From Branchiostoma floridae (Eukaryota; Chordata; Leptocardii; Amphioxiformes; Branchiostomatidae): 64,000 bases of DNA. Made by a program: the position numbers and the translations under genes. The notes beneath the pieces were generated by a model. That model saw nothing but the letters and a program-made list of their open reading frames with translations, searched no databases and was not told where the DNA came from. Below, in pieces: positions 12,872-27,862 of this stretch. Position 1 is the first letter of the stretch. The number at the start of each line of letters is the position of its first letter. The DNA is taken from positions 17,393,207-17,457,206 of the forward strand of contig NC_049981.1 in assembly GCF_000003815.2 (NCBI RefSeq), written 5' to 3'.

Positions 12872-15800
12872 ATGTTTCCAGCAAATTTTCAACAGCAGCT
12901 TTTGACCTAAGCTGAAAATGTGAGCCCCCGCCCATACCTTTCCCAAGTTATATTATACATTCGTTCTATTTCTGCATGCAACCTTTCACCAATTGTTGTT
13001 CACTTACAATTAGCCCACATACACAAATTCCCAATAACAAATCAAACCACAAGGGTACTACATCTTACATCGTTACGATAGCATAAGTTGATATAAATTG
13101 GGACACCCGCTTCCAAATGCAGTCCAACTGAATAAAAATCACTAACTCATTCTGACATAAACGTATTCCAATAACCTTGCCTTTTCGTTTGATTGACGTT
13201 TTCCTTGATCAGCCTGAAATATCATGTTCTTATCTCGCCAACTTTTCATACATTCTGATATGTATCTTACATAAGGAATATCCCGGATACAATCGTTGAT
13301 ACTTTTGCTGTCCGAATCCAATCTTGGAGGCCCGTAATATAAAGTTTTTGCTTGAGTGGATCCACTGTAATGGGATAAAAGCTTCCTGCTATCAGTGTTA
13401 TCTGACTTTCTATAAGGAAATGCAATGCGTTTTTGTCCTTGAATGCTTCCCTGCACACTAGGTCGTATTTACACAAGTGCGTAAGTGCACAGAGGAAGTC
13501 GAATATAACAGGAAATGTCATCTATCAAATGGTAATGGTTGATTAAATAGATGGCCGACACACACGGGGTTCTCTCTCGTTACGCCTAACGTCACAGGTA
13601 CAATTGTTAGGGAACGTCACGCTCTAGATATTTATTCTACCAGTATTTTTTAATTACTTAAGCATTAGAAAATAACAACTTGATTGGTGGTTTGGTGTTG
13701 TTTAGGATGTTAATCGTATGATGGTGTCCAAAAGTTTCAAAGGTAGAAAGTACAATGTACTTGAAAACGCTTACTGTCCTGTCGCAAGACATCCATTTCT
13801 TCCAATACAAGATGTAGGTAATTAATAGAAATCAGTTAATGCTACTGTTAGTAATTCGTAGATTGCTCCAAATCATAACCTGCGCCAGGCACATAAGGTT
13901 TGTATTTTGTTTATTTCCAGTGCCATATTTTGCCATATAACAAATTATGCCAGGTAGCGGAATTGCCAAATGGGTTTAATAAAAACACAGTGAAAATTGT
14001 TTGATGCGTAGATAGATATCTGAACTAGAGGTGTAGTTCATGCTTACATTTGAGTAATCTGAGAAGACATTTGGTGGAAATAACCTCTTTTTCCAGACAA
14101 ATGCTGATAAATACACAAACATAGTGATCTCTCCCTCTTTGGGTCGAAATACTCGTAGCTATGACTATGCATTAAGCATTATCTTGTGTCCGCAGAGAGG
14201 ATGTAACAAAAATGTTGACAATGTTTTAGTCGCCAGAGGCAGATATGGTTGACATTCATTTGCCCTCACATCAACCTCCAAACGATTCCTCGGTTAATAG
14301 TATCATCACATTGAAACTGAGGATCTTTATGCACTGGCAAATAATTAAGTTTTGAACCAGGAGGTGGGGAATAGTCAGGCACATTTTGGGATCGCGCGTA
14401 TCTTGCCCCAGCGCCACCTACTGACGAGAAGTATGCACAGTCATTTTTTAACGCACGACTCTTCATAACCCTGAAATGAATGGATTTATCATTGTCCAAA
14501 ACAAATGACATTTCATTTTTTATCGGCTTGGGGTGCTAGTCCGGTTCATAGCTATCATTCAAAACGATCTCACCTTGGTATACATATATAAAAAAAACAA
14601 GTTGCGGTGTGCGCTATAAGTGTGTCCGCGCAATCTCATTGGAGCGAATTCTCCCCCGTGAGCACAGGATGTGAATTGATTACGATGTAATCTCGATGTC
14701 ATACACTTTAGATTGGCAATTACTGTGGGAACGAGTCTGGAATAATTCAATCCTAACGTCGTACCCAGGATATGACGTCATTCAAAATGGCGCTGAAGGG
14801 CGACCGCAGCCTCGTTATTGACGTGGCGTCGGTAATTACGTGTTCATCATGAGATGGCGAGATTTCTGAAGGTCATAAAAGTGACCAGGCGGCGGGAGGT
14901 TAATAGTGATGGGGATTAACGTTCATGGATTGATGGGAAGCAAATGCAGAGGGTGGGGGTTGATTTAATTTTCACACCGTCCGCGTAATCTCAGCAAGAA
15001 TGGAACTGAGATAGAAATGATGTGGCCCGGTTATAGTGTCTTATGCAGATTGCAAATTAGTCAGCAAGCAATCAAACCCGCATCCGTCTTATCTACAAGT
15101 ATACGAGGAGATATTTCAGTCTGAGAGGAGGTCATAACAAAAATAATTCCGTAGCCTACCCTCTACACCAGCACAGAGAATGATAACTAGATGTCTCTTG
15201 ATTTTTTTACTGTGACATCGTTGTTCGGGTAAGATTAATAAAAATGCAGGCATATTATTTCAAAAACCTTCAAATGGACCATAAAGGTTACATAGTGGAT
15301 CAGGGCAAACCGAGAAAGCAGCACGTTTAAGATTGTCTACATCCGTGAAATGTTTCATAGTGTTGGTGGCCTATAGTTACAGCCATTTTCTCACTTGACA
15401 ATGTTTCAATGGCGAACAGGAAAGGGAGAAGTAACTCTAATCATTATTGCTCTGAGTTAGGTAGCAGAAGAAGTTAAGTTGCGAAAAGTTTGACTGTTAG
15501 TAAAATGCTATAATCAAAGTGCTGTGGTTTAAAGTTCGACATGTTTTTTTTTTTATTTCGCAGTTAGTTTTATTTGCCTGTTTCACATAACCAGTAAAGT
15601 TTCCTTCAAGCGTAACACACCAGTTTGTACGGCGCATATACCTGAGTAAGATAAGACTTTATGATACACTCACGCTGGATTTATAGTCTATGGTGAGTTC
15701 TTGTGCTTCAAAAAAGCCTGAAAGTGAAATACGAGACCTTTGAGTCTTTGTGTCTCATCTGAGAGGACGTCCGTAATTTAGAAACTTATGTACAAGTGAG

Positions 15801-18800
15801 CAGGATGAGCGAATCCGTGCCTCCCCAAGGGCACAACATTGGGGCCTGCTATAGATTCGGACGAAGAACCTAAAGTTTCGAAGTCAACAGCACTAACCGC
15901 AATGTAGTCCTAATTACGTCACGTTTCCCTAACCGCAATTGGTCTCAGTAGGGATCGATAGGGTTCCTACATTGTGGGACATCGTTCCACAGCACGACAC
16001 GGGTGCCGTACCATCTGATTAGGCAAAGGTAATGGTGGGTATTCCGCATGAGGTCATTCCGGTTCATCAGTAAGATCACGAGATTGGGCTGGAGATTGGA
16101 GGCAGACTTGCATATCATACGACCATCGCATCATAACCTTGTAATGAAGATTAGACAACATTAAGAAACGTTCAAATATTTGTTTGTGATGTTAAGATTC
16201 AGTTGTGTTAAGCAGGTTAAACGATTTCATGGGTTTTAAGTGGTGCCATCTTATAAGTTCACATTACGATAATGTATAACTATGCATTGAAACTGTATCT
16301 TACTACTGAATAAATGTGATAGAAACCCAATAAATTAATCAGATAGATGGGTTTATGAAAATGAAGATATGGTATTGGTGTTTTTGTGTGTGTCTTTGTG
16401 TCTGTGTTTCCGTATTTTTGTAGTTAGGGTAATTTAAGAACCTCTGCATGTGTCAAGATGATATTTGATATGTGGGTAGGTGTTGGGAAGATGAAGGTCA
16501 AGGAACTGCAACGTAAATTCCGTTTTCTGTATCTTTTTGTCTGGACGTGCTATAGCATTGATGTTTTGGTGGCAGATAGGATGTGAGATAATGTATGTGT
16601 TAGCCCCCTAGCAGCTATCTCTGGAACTTCCCTGGCGTTTTATCAAAATTGTTTATGGAGAAGAGTGGAACATTTTGGATTTAATATGCATATTAAATAA
16701 GGATATATCTTTACACAAGTTTCCATTATTTTACTCTTCCATCATACTATGTAACATATGTAATGTCCCCACTATTCATAATCAATGCAAATTGCCTTTA
16801 TTCTAAGTGGTAAATGACTGTGTAAGTTAGTTAGATGTATACATAACCAAGCATATATTATGGAGATGTTACAGTCTCTTGATTCGCTAAGAGACAACCC
16901 GTCTTAGTGATTTCATGTGATAGTGGGTCCTGTGTCATGTTTTCACTAGAAGATAGATTTTTGCTTACCAGTAAATAGATATGATAGAGGGGTCCTAGGC
17001 CATTTTCACCAGAAGACAGAATTGCAAATCTTACTAGTATGAGACATTCTGCTAAGTCTTCTAGGGAAAAACGAGATAGGGCCCTCTGTAACATCAATTC
17101 ACCTAAACTGGTAAGAGAAATATTCAGCAGCAAAAGGTGCAATAAAGTAATACCATTGTGAAAACTGTAAGGTTTTGATATACTCACACAGATAGCAAGA
17201 AGGGTCAATGCTCTTCTCGGTATGTGTGTGTGTGTGTGTAAGGTACTAGAGGTCAGGCTCTTAATTTATCTTCCAATTCGAGAGGACGTCCGGATGCGTC
17301 TCTGGCGTACTCATTATTAGCTGAGCTAAGTGAGGACTTAGGTACTAGGTGTATAGTGCTCTCCTCAAGAGCAGTTCGTTAGGGTCTGCCAAATTTGATA
17401 GCAATGTTTTCATGGCAGATATGGCCTGTTGATAAACAGCAAGACTCGGGATATTACATGAGGTCATATTCATGGACTAACTGGCGCCTGAAATAGCCTG
17501 TGTAAAGTCTTATGTTATGCATGATGTGACATTTGGAATTACAGTCCTTAACTATGACACGACCGTGTACGATGCATCTAGGCACTAAAATCCAGCCCAC
17601 TTTCAAAATCAGCCAAACCTTAGCAGCAATAAAGGTGGGGGATTTGATTCACTGGCAAAGTACGCTGTTGATCCTTACAACTCCCACTCCTCAGCTTCAC
17701 GAGAGTTTATTTAGAGGAATATGTGAGCAGGTAGATATAGCCAGACTACGGAGAAAGGTATAAACAGTTGGAGCTCCCTCTTGCGACTTTAGGAATATAG
17801 CACCAGCCTGTCGGTACCGGTGCTAGACAAACAGAACATAAACCCTGAGAATGTCATTGCCATTTACAATACCGCGTTTCACTTACACTAATTATTACGC
17901 TTTGTGTTTCACGATATAATGCAATTCTTTTTCTCACACCCATTGATAATTAGACCCCCTACGTACCGGAAATATTGCCCCACACCAGAGAATTGGTGTA
18001 TAACAGAGAGCAAGAATTTCTGCAGCTCATGTCATAAACTAGGGGGCGTCCCTGTATAAGCCATACTACTCTATTTGCAATAACAGAGGTATTTATAATT
18101 CAGAACTTATTTCTTAAATCCAGAAACGCCATAGCCAGCTACTGTTATCATATGATTTTAACATAGTAGATAAAGCTAGCCTAATCAGGAATAGACTCAT
18201 ATATAGAATAAAGAATTAAGAACAATGTTGGAATTGCAACATTACGTAGTCGCCTGTAAAGTAAGCACGTATGATTTATCAAAATAATGTTTTTGAAGAA
18301 ATGAAAATGTCAGCCACCAAACTGCTTGGCATGATAAACTGCTGTTCTAGTATCCAAGCTTAGTGTCAAAAGTTACAACACCCCTCTGTTTAAAGAGGCA
18401 TTTTAAGAATAATTTTCAGGCCTAGAGAAAGGAAGGCAAAATTCTAATCCATCATAAACCTTTTTGTGGCCAACATGTATTGAATGGCGATTTGCAAACA
18501 GATGTTCTATTATCCAGGTTTTGTAACCGAGTATCCATTCACGTACATAGTCATGTCTCCACAGTAAAACCCAACCCCGCTACCATTTAATTGCTCCCTG
18601 TGGCCGCTTACTCTGGTGGTTTTCGTGATAGATTAGGCCAAAGATCAGGAAGCACAGGTTTGCGTCCTGTTATATCCATTATTTTTAATGGGCCATGACA
18701 GCAGCCATATGTCTGCCTCCACCACAGCCTCAGTCAATTAATAACCCCACTCTGACTTTTCAACATCGCCAGTAAAGGCCACAAACTAATTTGCATTACC

Positions 18801-21800
18801 ATAGCGCAGTCAATCTACTATATTATCGTGTGTCTCGTGGTAAGAGTTTAGAGGTCGTTAGAACTTGTCCTAAGTGGAGAAAAGGTCGTGGTCTAGGATT
18901 TAGAATGAAAGTTCTGCTGGGCAATCGACCCAAGCTCGATATGTCTATACATACTTGTTCATGCGTTAGATTGTCTTTTTCAAAGATTTATCTTCTGTCG
19001 GTCAGCAAAATGGTGGCAAAATTGATAACCCTGGTTCACCTCTATCCGCGAAGTAATCTATACCCATTGTATTAAAACAGGATATCAAGTCAACAGATGG
19101 AAATTTCAAAATGCAGTATCTTTTTTAAAACATTGCTCTTTGAAACCACCGTTTGTCGACTTTATATTACTATACATCCTGTTTCTAAACGGATATAGCT
19201 ACCCGGACCCGGCCTGCGGATAAAGGCGAAGTAACGTTACTGCGTGCCGCGATGGTTGGTTATAGTCCCGATGCAAATCGATCGATGGTCTTTTTGGTTA
19301 CCGTCTCAAAGTAGTCCTACTTTGGCATTGGTTAAGGGAACACCTGTTGAGCTCATGTTGATACATTGTAAAACTCCACGTGATAGTGACTATGTCACAA
19401 CAGCCCTTTTACAAACGTTTTCATTCTCATCAAGGTAAAACTTCTGGCATGGTTCTTATCTTACTTTACGTGGATAAAGAAACTGATGTTTATTGCCTTG
19501 GACGTGACAAACTGTGCATAACTTTGTCAATTACTTGTACTACTTGAATTTCAGGACCCAAAGAGCCTGAAACGTTAATCCAGAAATCTTCAATGAAGCC
19601 GTTAAACTTATAGAAATGTATCCATAAAAAGCGTAAACAATAAGAAGAAACTTATTCCGTCCAGCAAAACAAAACATAGAATTTTTTTAATGCATTTAAA
19701 ATTCGTATTATCATATACAGAAGTTACATTTCTCCAAAAACTAGTCATCTCTTGAAATAGCATGGAATAGCAAAATGCTGTGAATCAGCAAAGCGGCTCA
19801 GGTTGGGACGAGACGGATTGTCATATGTTTCACGCCAGTTCCCGACAAGTATCTTCAAGGGACGCTATTTGTGTGTGCTTGGAGGATACTTTGTGTGCTT
19901 TGTGAGATATTGAGATAAATGCGCCATTCTCTGGTGCCATGTTGGATCCCAGGCGGCCATATTTGAAAACTACATGAAGGCCCCATAGGTCATGAGAGAT
20001 TGAGCTTAACGTTGAATCTGAAGCTGTTTTCGGTAACGGTCTGCACGGTTACATCAAAATAGCCAGCTACATGGTTTGCTTCAGAGTACAGTAAGTCCAC
20101 AGGAATTAATTTAGTCAAAAAAGAAATATCGTATCGGACAGACGGTGTATTTATTTTCTTTGCACGTATCTCCTATGATTTTGCTACTTTGAGTATTGGT
20201 AGACCGATTCATTATGTAGCAACTGAGCCAGCCTTTATCACAGGTTTATCACAGTCCCCATGTTGGCATATCGCTTTATCATCCATCAAGTCATATAAAC
20301 AATGTCACAGACACTGCAACAGGTAGACACTTTATAATCATTTTCTATGTGTTCTGTTGGCACACAATCAAGATTGGTCTTCTGCCCGCCCGTGAATAAA
20401 AAGCAACTGCCAGATGTGTCTATTTTTGACTGATTCACTCAGTATTCCAAAGGTGTCTGACCGAATCGCTCTAGAACCTAACATCAGCAATGGGTCAAAG
20501 GTTGTTGAAAGTCGATATCGCACTGCCGACTAACAACCCTGATTGTTTTACCAATAGACCACAATATAATAGATGGGATTTAGACCGGTGCCCTAGAACC
20601 GGGCGACATTCCAAAGGAAAATAGAAATAACAATCAAAGAAGGCCATGCTCTGACACGACGCTCTTCTCCCTCTACATTTCACCATGCACTAGATGCAAC
20701 TCAATACATCCTACCCCCAGGCTCACATGTCTAAATCAAAGCCATTGGACGGAAGCCACTAATGACGCATAAGGCTGTACCGTCAGAGAAACTACTTCAA
20801 GAATATAAATTCCATTATTCCATCGCTTTGAAAATCAAAGTGCTCCGCTATCTTCCAGCTCCACATGTTACATCTGTAGACTTGCTTATCTTCCGGGGAG
20901 TTGAGAGCTCGGGTAATGATAGTATTCCTTATTGTCGTACTTTAAGACGGAGCGTTGATGTATCTCCCTCCTTCGGGAAAGAAACAGGCTCTATCGTGCA
21001 TTTTGTTTCTTCCTTTGATGTAAGTTTAAGCCTCGCCATTGCTCGGGCTTAAGCGTAACTGAACCAAAACGGGTGATCATGCACACTTCCAGGCACCAAT
21101 GGCCCGCGACCAAAGCAAAGTTCCATAAGGCTTTGTCAGCTCAAAGCTGCTTGGTCATAATCCTAACAAAAGTTGCCAATGACTTTTTAACAGCTTACAT
21201 GAATGCATTTCAAAATCTATATTCATTTCCTTAATGTTAAAAATATATAGCATATCAAAGCTGATGATAAAGTTTCCCTGTAATTGGGCAAAATGTAAGC
21301 AACATTGTGGAATTTGATATTGCGCCACACATCAGAGTCAAACTTTAAAACATTCAAGACTGGCATCATCAAGAAAAGCCACATTCTTTGGTCAATGTTG
21401 GTCGCACAAACATAAAACTGTTCACATTAATTGCATTACATGTTTTAATAACGGGCAATATATTTATGAGATTTTAATGCATTTTCTACCTTATCAATTT
21501 AAATGGATTGTAAATCATACTCCATTTTAGCCATCAACGGTCGCTATTGTTTGACTGTCTTGCCTTTGATCTAGTATATAAACATTTCATTTATATATTA
21601 TCAAACACCACATAACAACGATTATTGATACCAACGCAAAGTTGATACTCAACTAACGACAATCGTGGAAGACAGCAATGTCAGAAGGGGAAATATGCTG
21701 AGCATAAGAATTTGACTTTTTCTGTATACAGTGTACATCTTACTCAGTACGTCATATTCAAATATCATATAGAGCGAGGAATATTGACAGCAAAATTCAG

Positions 21801-24800
21801 TTCAGGTCCTCTTTTCCAAAAGGATAATGGAATTCAAAGATTCGTCAAAACAAAGAATTCCTTATTGACAGGACAAAGCAAGAATGATTGCCTGAATCTG
21901 TAACATAACCTTTTAATAGGCCATTGGTGAGCTAGCTGAGAATTTCACTGGTGACAGGAGGACAGGAGAACTTTCCATAACCTTTGCATGTTTGCAGCGG
22001 TGATCCAGTGGGAATTTGTTTTAAATTGTTGAGACAAACCTGGTCGGTGAATGCACAAATAGCTTGAGACAATCTTAGGGTGAATCCTGGACAACATTTG
22101 CAAATTCACCATTTCCGACGCAAGTCATGTGGTAGCTATTTTCACTGATACAGGGCGACAACTGTTCCCGTGTCCATATTATGCGTAGAGGATTATTTGG
22201 AATGTCAGTTAGAAGGGTTATCTGAATATAGCCTTAACATACACCTCGTCTGACTATACATGTTGAACGTTTCAGTTCGCCCATCACCATCACGTTAGAC
22301 GATGTGAGGCTTTGTTTGGCAACAGGTCCTTTTTCCGAGACATTTTGTTCAATTTCTTGATAATTTAGCATTTCGTGGCTGCAATATTCTGCGTTGAGAG
22401 TACGGGCTATCACATCACAATTGGTGATCTCCGAAGGTGGTTGATTTATCCTTGGCGATTTTCTCACTGACAGCCGCTATTTGTCACTAATTTGAGCATG
22501 ACTCTTGCCACATGTCCTACCTTTAATGGTCGACTGACGAAGATTGCAAATCATTTATCAAATTGAAGACAAATAGAACTTCTTCACGTCTGACTTATTT
22601 CCAGGTACGTTGCCAACTTTGTAAAATCATGATTGCATGTAGCTTTTGCTAGTTGATTGTTTCTTTTTCAGAGGTCTTTATAAAGATTACTGTAAACTGT
22701 ATAATAGATATATGTGGAGAAGGAGACCTCAAGCCAACCGTTCACACTTACGCCACATCTTCAGAAAAGAAAACTGTAAACTGTATAATGTTACTCCTAG
22801 AAACTGTTTGGTGTGATGGAACTTCTCTTGTCAAACTTGTTTCTATGAACGTTGTAAACTTCCTAATTTCTGTTTTACGAACCTATATTGCTAGCTGATC
22901 CCTTTTTTATTACCCCTCTAAGAACGCTGTCAATTGCTAATGCCACTCTCTTAAGCCGTTTGCAGGCTTGAGCTTTTCTTGTCGGACATCGGAACACTGC
23001 ACAGCGCCAGGAACCTATCCTAATGCCTACTACTAAAGCTTTCTCTAGTCTGCCAGATTATTCTAACACTTCAGTTGCCCGTGGTTAGATTATTTCTTAA
23101 CATAAAACGAATACATGAAAAACAACGTATGCAAATAAATCCTTCAGGTCAAAGCCAGAAAGTTGTGCCTATTCCGGCTCACGTCCAACGCTGGCGGCTG
23201 GCCATGAGGTTCAGAAGTGCCGATGTGACCCGGGTGTGTTTAAGTGCACAGAACAGATTCCTGAAACGTACTTTGCCTACCGGGTGGCATTCTGGTTGTG
23301 AAATCCCCATTAATGCCGTCATGGAGTATTGATGGCTGTACGTATCGCCCCTAGGTCAAGACTGGACCTCAATAAACGGCTTATGCGTCGCTTCACTTCA
23401 GTTCGCGCCAATGCACTTCATTTCACTTTTCTTTTCTTTGCGATAGCAACTTGCAAAGGTAAGCAGGTGGCAAAATTAGCTAGGCAAGTGGGGAAAATGT
23501 GGCTTTTCAGAGTTCAAAGGTCGCTGACATCAGACTACATCACGATTTCTTAGGAGAGGATTATATAGTCGCTGTCTACATGTAAGGGTACAAGATATAT
23601 TAGTGTCTTTCCAGACTGAATTCACAAATTTTATGCAAACCCGAGCATGATATTTTTGCTATGATGGCATTAAACACTTCTCACATTACATATATTTACA
23701 TATCAATCACTTATGGGAGATCCTATAAGAAAATAATGACGTCCTCTTGCAATATTTTCTTATCAAAGAAGAGATAAGAGCTAATAGAACGCAGCAGTTG
23801 ATTTGTAAGGAAAGACGGACTCTATTACTGATACTGTGTCTACTGCAATTTAGGTATATCAACTAGAATTGCCTTGGTATCGCAGTGGCATTGGCACATT
23901 CTCAGGCAAACATGTATGTATGCACTCTAAAGGTACCTATATTGCAGAGACAAGCCATCCCCGTATGTATAAATGTATCCTCATGCCATCTGGTGATGTT
24001 CCCCCATGCAGCTCGATACGGATTGCCGTGTATTTCCTATTAGTTACTTGGGTAGATCTGCGGTACCCCTTGGGGGAGGAACCATTCCATCTCAGCCCTT
24101 GTACTTGTGCGGAGGATTTGTGGCAATTATTTCTACATCGCAAACCGCCTGACTGATAACAGGGAAACGCAACGGTCCCCCCAGGCAGTCTGATGAGCAA
24201 GAGCGGCAATTTCATGGCTATAAATGCTGCCCTACTCAGCGTGTGGAACATCTGAACGTGTCTTGAATGTTTGCAGGTCCCCAAAGTAATTAAGCTTGTA
24301 ATTTCAGCGTTCCAATCATAGCCCTGGGGAAGGAAAGAATGTACTTTGTCTTGTGACGTACTTAAATAAAAACCTTGGGAAGTTTCAAATGTTAACTTTG
24401 GCATCGCTCGAAGTGACAAGATGAAAACAATTGAAAGAGCCGATAGGTCTCTTATAATAAGATTAGGGTTACCACCTTAGAATCACACTACAGCCTTTGG
24501 TACCAGGTGAATAGACGGCAATAGTAGTAATGTCAGTAAGGGTTAGACATCACGGGTAGTGGCTTTACTCAACCGACTCAACTGTTGCAATGTCTCCTTT
24601 AAACCCTTAGGTTAGGATAGGTCAACAGTTGAACCGGTGTGTGTGACTAGCTGGCATTTTGTTCAAAAACAGACAGATGTGCAAAGAAATGTAATGATTC
24701 TATCAACTGATTAAAGACACGTCTCTTTATTCCGTTAACTGGGTTGCTCAGCTCAGAGGAGGACACATTGCGTGTATGTAAAAGTGTAAGTGGCAAAGTG

Positions 24801-24842
24801 TTCAACATCATTTAGACCGTTTGGTCTGACAAGTGCGCCATG
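12869..24842. other. Long non-coding stretch
   Basis: I find no exon with a recognisable domain, no tRNA or rRNA, and no intact mobile element in these 12 kb. Minor structure includes a short (GT)n at 17221-17240. The 17 bases actgtaaactgtataat recur at about 22690 and 22770. One TGACGTCA octamer at 14773-14780 precedes caaaatggcg. All open frames are 60-160 codons and look random. It may be intron or intergenic DNA. Confidence 0.45.
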
Positions 24843-25300
24843 CCCTTATATTGAAAACAAATGAGCTCAAATTTGGTATAAAAGCGTGTTGGACATGTGC
24901 CCACAGTATGTCATTTTCACTTCTGGTATAACGTGCTTAGAATTGTTGAATTTATGCCAATTTTAGACTTAAAATATCAAGTTGATATTGGTGGCTGTGC
25001 ATTTTTATGAAAACCAAATGATCTGAAAGTTGGTATGAGGGTGCGTACGGTATGTACCCACAGGACTCCCCACGTTTAGTGTACATTACTTCAAAATTGT
25101 TAGATTTGGGATTTTTTACCAGTTTGTGACCAAAAATGTAGATTTTGGATTTTGTGTCAAGAAATAGCCAACTGATTTGGAATTTGGCATTGGGAGTAGC
25201 TTCAGCTCTTGGAATCAAGCTGGGAATGAGTAACATAGACCAGTCCATTTTGCATACATAGGGGTGTTCCGGAAGAGTCCGTTCCTGTATGGGAGGCTTT
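24843..25300. repeat. Degenerate ~155-bp tandem repeat, about 3 units
   Basis: The phrase aaaacaaatgagctcaaatttggta at about 24854 recurs as aaaaccaaatgatctgaaagttggta at about 25010. A weaker copy reads aaatagccaactgatttggaatttggca at about 25162. Each is followed by a gcgtg.../...gtg-type stretch and, for the first two, a matching (g)tgcccacag / tacccacag. The spacing is 156 and then 152 bp. The copies are strongly diverged, so this is an old array. Confidence 0.6.
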
Positions 25301-27666
25301 TCAAATCCATTTTTCAGTGGTATGATATTTAGGGATAGGTCAATTTCTGTTTAAGGTTGACATGGAACATTTTTTTTTTCATTGGAATGAGGATGGATTG
25401 AAATATGCTGTATTTGCTCCCGAGCAAATGTCGGCCTCTCTTGTTTTTATTTGCGTCATCATGAGGTCCTCACGGACATCAGAGCTAGACAGGTAGATGA
25501 GCCAGATGCATCTTTACCATTACATATTGATAGATTAAAGAATAAAACCATCATACCTAGATAAGTGGTATCTATTTTGTTTCCATTTTGTCCTGACATA
25601 ACTAGTTGGCACCCATTTAAACAGATTCTGAGGAATGTCCAATGTGAACAGAAAACCCCGAAGGAGGCCCTTCATTGATCAATGCCAGGCAACATCTAAA
25701 GAATACACCGACATGAAAAATGCATCTGAAGTTGTCGATACATCATAGCTTGGCTAGGTCAATCTTTTGATAGAACATCTATAAAAACGAGACACCTTGT
25801 AGAACGGATGATAAGGTCACAATGCGTCCAAACGGAATGGAAACCTTCTTTGAGGGGCATCATTGGACACGTCTTTCTTCGACAAAATCATTTTAATGAA
25901 TCAAGAAGACAGTGTAGCAAAAATAAGCCAGAATTTGCAATCACGGAAATCTCTTGGTTTCGAAAACATCAGCATTCCCGGTGGAGCAGGTCAAGTTTGG
26001 AATTATGAGCTCCCGAACTAATCACAACACATTAACCAGTCGTCATACACGGAAATAGCCTTCTAAAGTACCCAGAGTGGTCACAGGTCAAATATACCCA
26101 AAAGAGGTTTTACATCCAGATGGCTAAACTCATTCCAACTCTACGAAATGCCCCATAAAGATGATTCATTCCACTTAACGGACCATACTTGATGCTGTAA
26201 GGTAGCAGGAGAAACTGTAATGCTAAATGCAATGGAAGGGTATCGCATTAGTGGTGCCATGGAGTCAACTCCAGGAAAACATCGTGAGAAGAAATCAATA
26301 GTAGTGAGACCTCGCGAGACCTTTTCGGAAAAGAGGTGAATTGGAATTCTAAGTAACATGTATTTTACGATTGTGACATCATACATCACGGTTGGCTCGT
26401 GCAGTTGAGACAAGCTGTGCAGAGATTAAAACAACCACAACAAGGAACCAGATTCTGCAGGACAGCTACAAACGTTTGGCTCGCGTCACTATATTTCCAG
26501 CGAAACCCGCTTGAAAAGAGAAATACATAATCTGCGCATGATGTACAGAATAGCACCTAGCTTGTCTACCTACCAGCGCGCTAGCGAATAAGGGATACAG
26601 AAGTCATGATGACAAGCATTGGTCTTCTAAACTCATAATATACGGACATAATGATATAAGAAAACTTTTCCTGGGGAAGAGTACATTAGTCAGTTGGGTA
26701 ACTATGTAGTATAGGTGTGGCACGTGGTAATAAATCCATCAGCCGTCGCTATCTGAAAGTTGGCATGTTATGCCTAACGTTGGTTACAATGGCTATACGA
26801 GTTCAGGTTTAGATTGGTGAGTCAGTCATTGTCAGTGGAAACCACAAAACTATCAATTCGATGTTGGGAAGTCTTAACAGCAATTGTATCGATTTTATTG
26901 ATGGTCAGGCCTCGACGGCTCATTTATCATCAGCGGGAATGTTTCCTTGGCTCATGTTCTGCCCTTACAATACAGATGATCATGATGTTCAGAAGTCTCT
27001 ATTCGTTTTTCTTATTCAAGCCTGTGTCTGCAACCTTCACGATATTACCCACAAAACTAGTTTACAATTACACTACTGTGGAATATCAAGTGTGGTATTG
27101 TTCTCTAATCCTGCTCTTGTTAGATGGCCACTGTAGCATAGGTCTATCGATTTGTCAACCTTTTAGTGGCAGGTTATCCAAAAATCTATACAAAATACTG
27201 ATTCTACTACCCTTGCGCCACAAGCGTTCAATGTTGTGTTCAAGGCACCTGTACACGTCGTCAAGGTCAATCTATCCCTTGTTTGGGGTGTTTTTGTGTG
27301 CCAGCATATCTATTTGTGGTAGGCAAAACTTTAGAAGGTTTCAACAGGTTTTGATGATTTTTGGTACATGTATAAAGCTATATCTTACGAAGATGGCGCG
27401 TGGGTCATGGTCGATTTTGTGTCCCTGCAGCTGACGCTTTCAGATGTTTAGAAGAACGTCCTTTTTTTTCTAAATATTTTTCCTAGATATGCTGTTATTC
27501 TTTGTTGACGAAAACATTTTTTTGTTAGGAACAATAAGGTTATGTTTTATACCTTTAGCAACTTGTTTTCAATGTTGTAGAACCCCCTAGCCACATGTGG
27601 TACTAATGTAGGACAGTACACAATTGGCTAGGTGATAATGATGCTATCAATAATGATGTTCGTCCA
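25301..27666. other. Non-coding; one small palindrome
   Basis: Contains a near-perfect palindrome, atttgctcccgagcaaat, at about 25412-25429. The longest open frame (26814-27434, 206 codons) has no domain. Its 3' part (about 27290-27440, gatgatttttggtacatgt...) looks like dispersed repeat sequence. No exon is supported. Confidence 0.45.
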
Positions 27667-27862
27667 TCAATAAAGACCTCCACTTAAGCAATCCTTGTGT
27701 GTGGGTGTGGCTAACGATTCCAATCCTACCACAGACAATGCATTTAAAGCCGACTGACGGCGGTTCAGACAGTCTCCATGTCTCGTCTCGCTGGTACGAC
27801 GCTCGGCAAGACTGGCGACCTGGTGGACTAGTCTGCGCCACAAGAGTCGGTCGGAGGCGGTG
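27667..27862 (-). pseudogene. Possible LINE C-terminal remnant
   Basis: Read leftward, the frame gives ASDRLLWRRLVHQVASLAER, then RTSETRHGDC and a stop at about 27669. The pattern D-R-x-x-W-R-x-L-V-x-Q-V-A resembles the extreme C-terminus of several non-LTR retrotransposon polyproteins (DRxxWR). An in-frame stop (TGA) lies a few codons upstream, so any coding capacity is lost. No reverse transcriptase motif is left. The resemblance is short, so this is a tentative call. Confidence 0.4.

Noticed and set aside
13142-13521. Overlapping minus-strand frames of 84 and 104 codons
   Set aside because: No family resemblance, no splice support, and ordinary A/T-rich surroundings.
26814-27434. A 206-codon open frame on the plus strand
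   Set aside because: No domain and an unusual composition (many L, S, C, R). The 3' part overlaps repeat-like sequence and there are no splice or start features.
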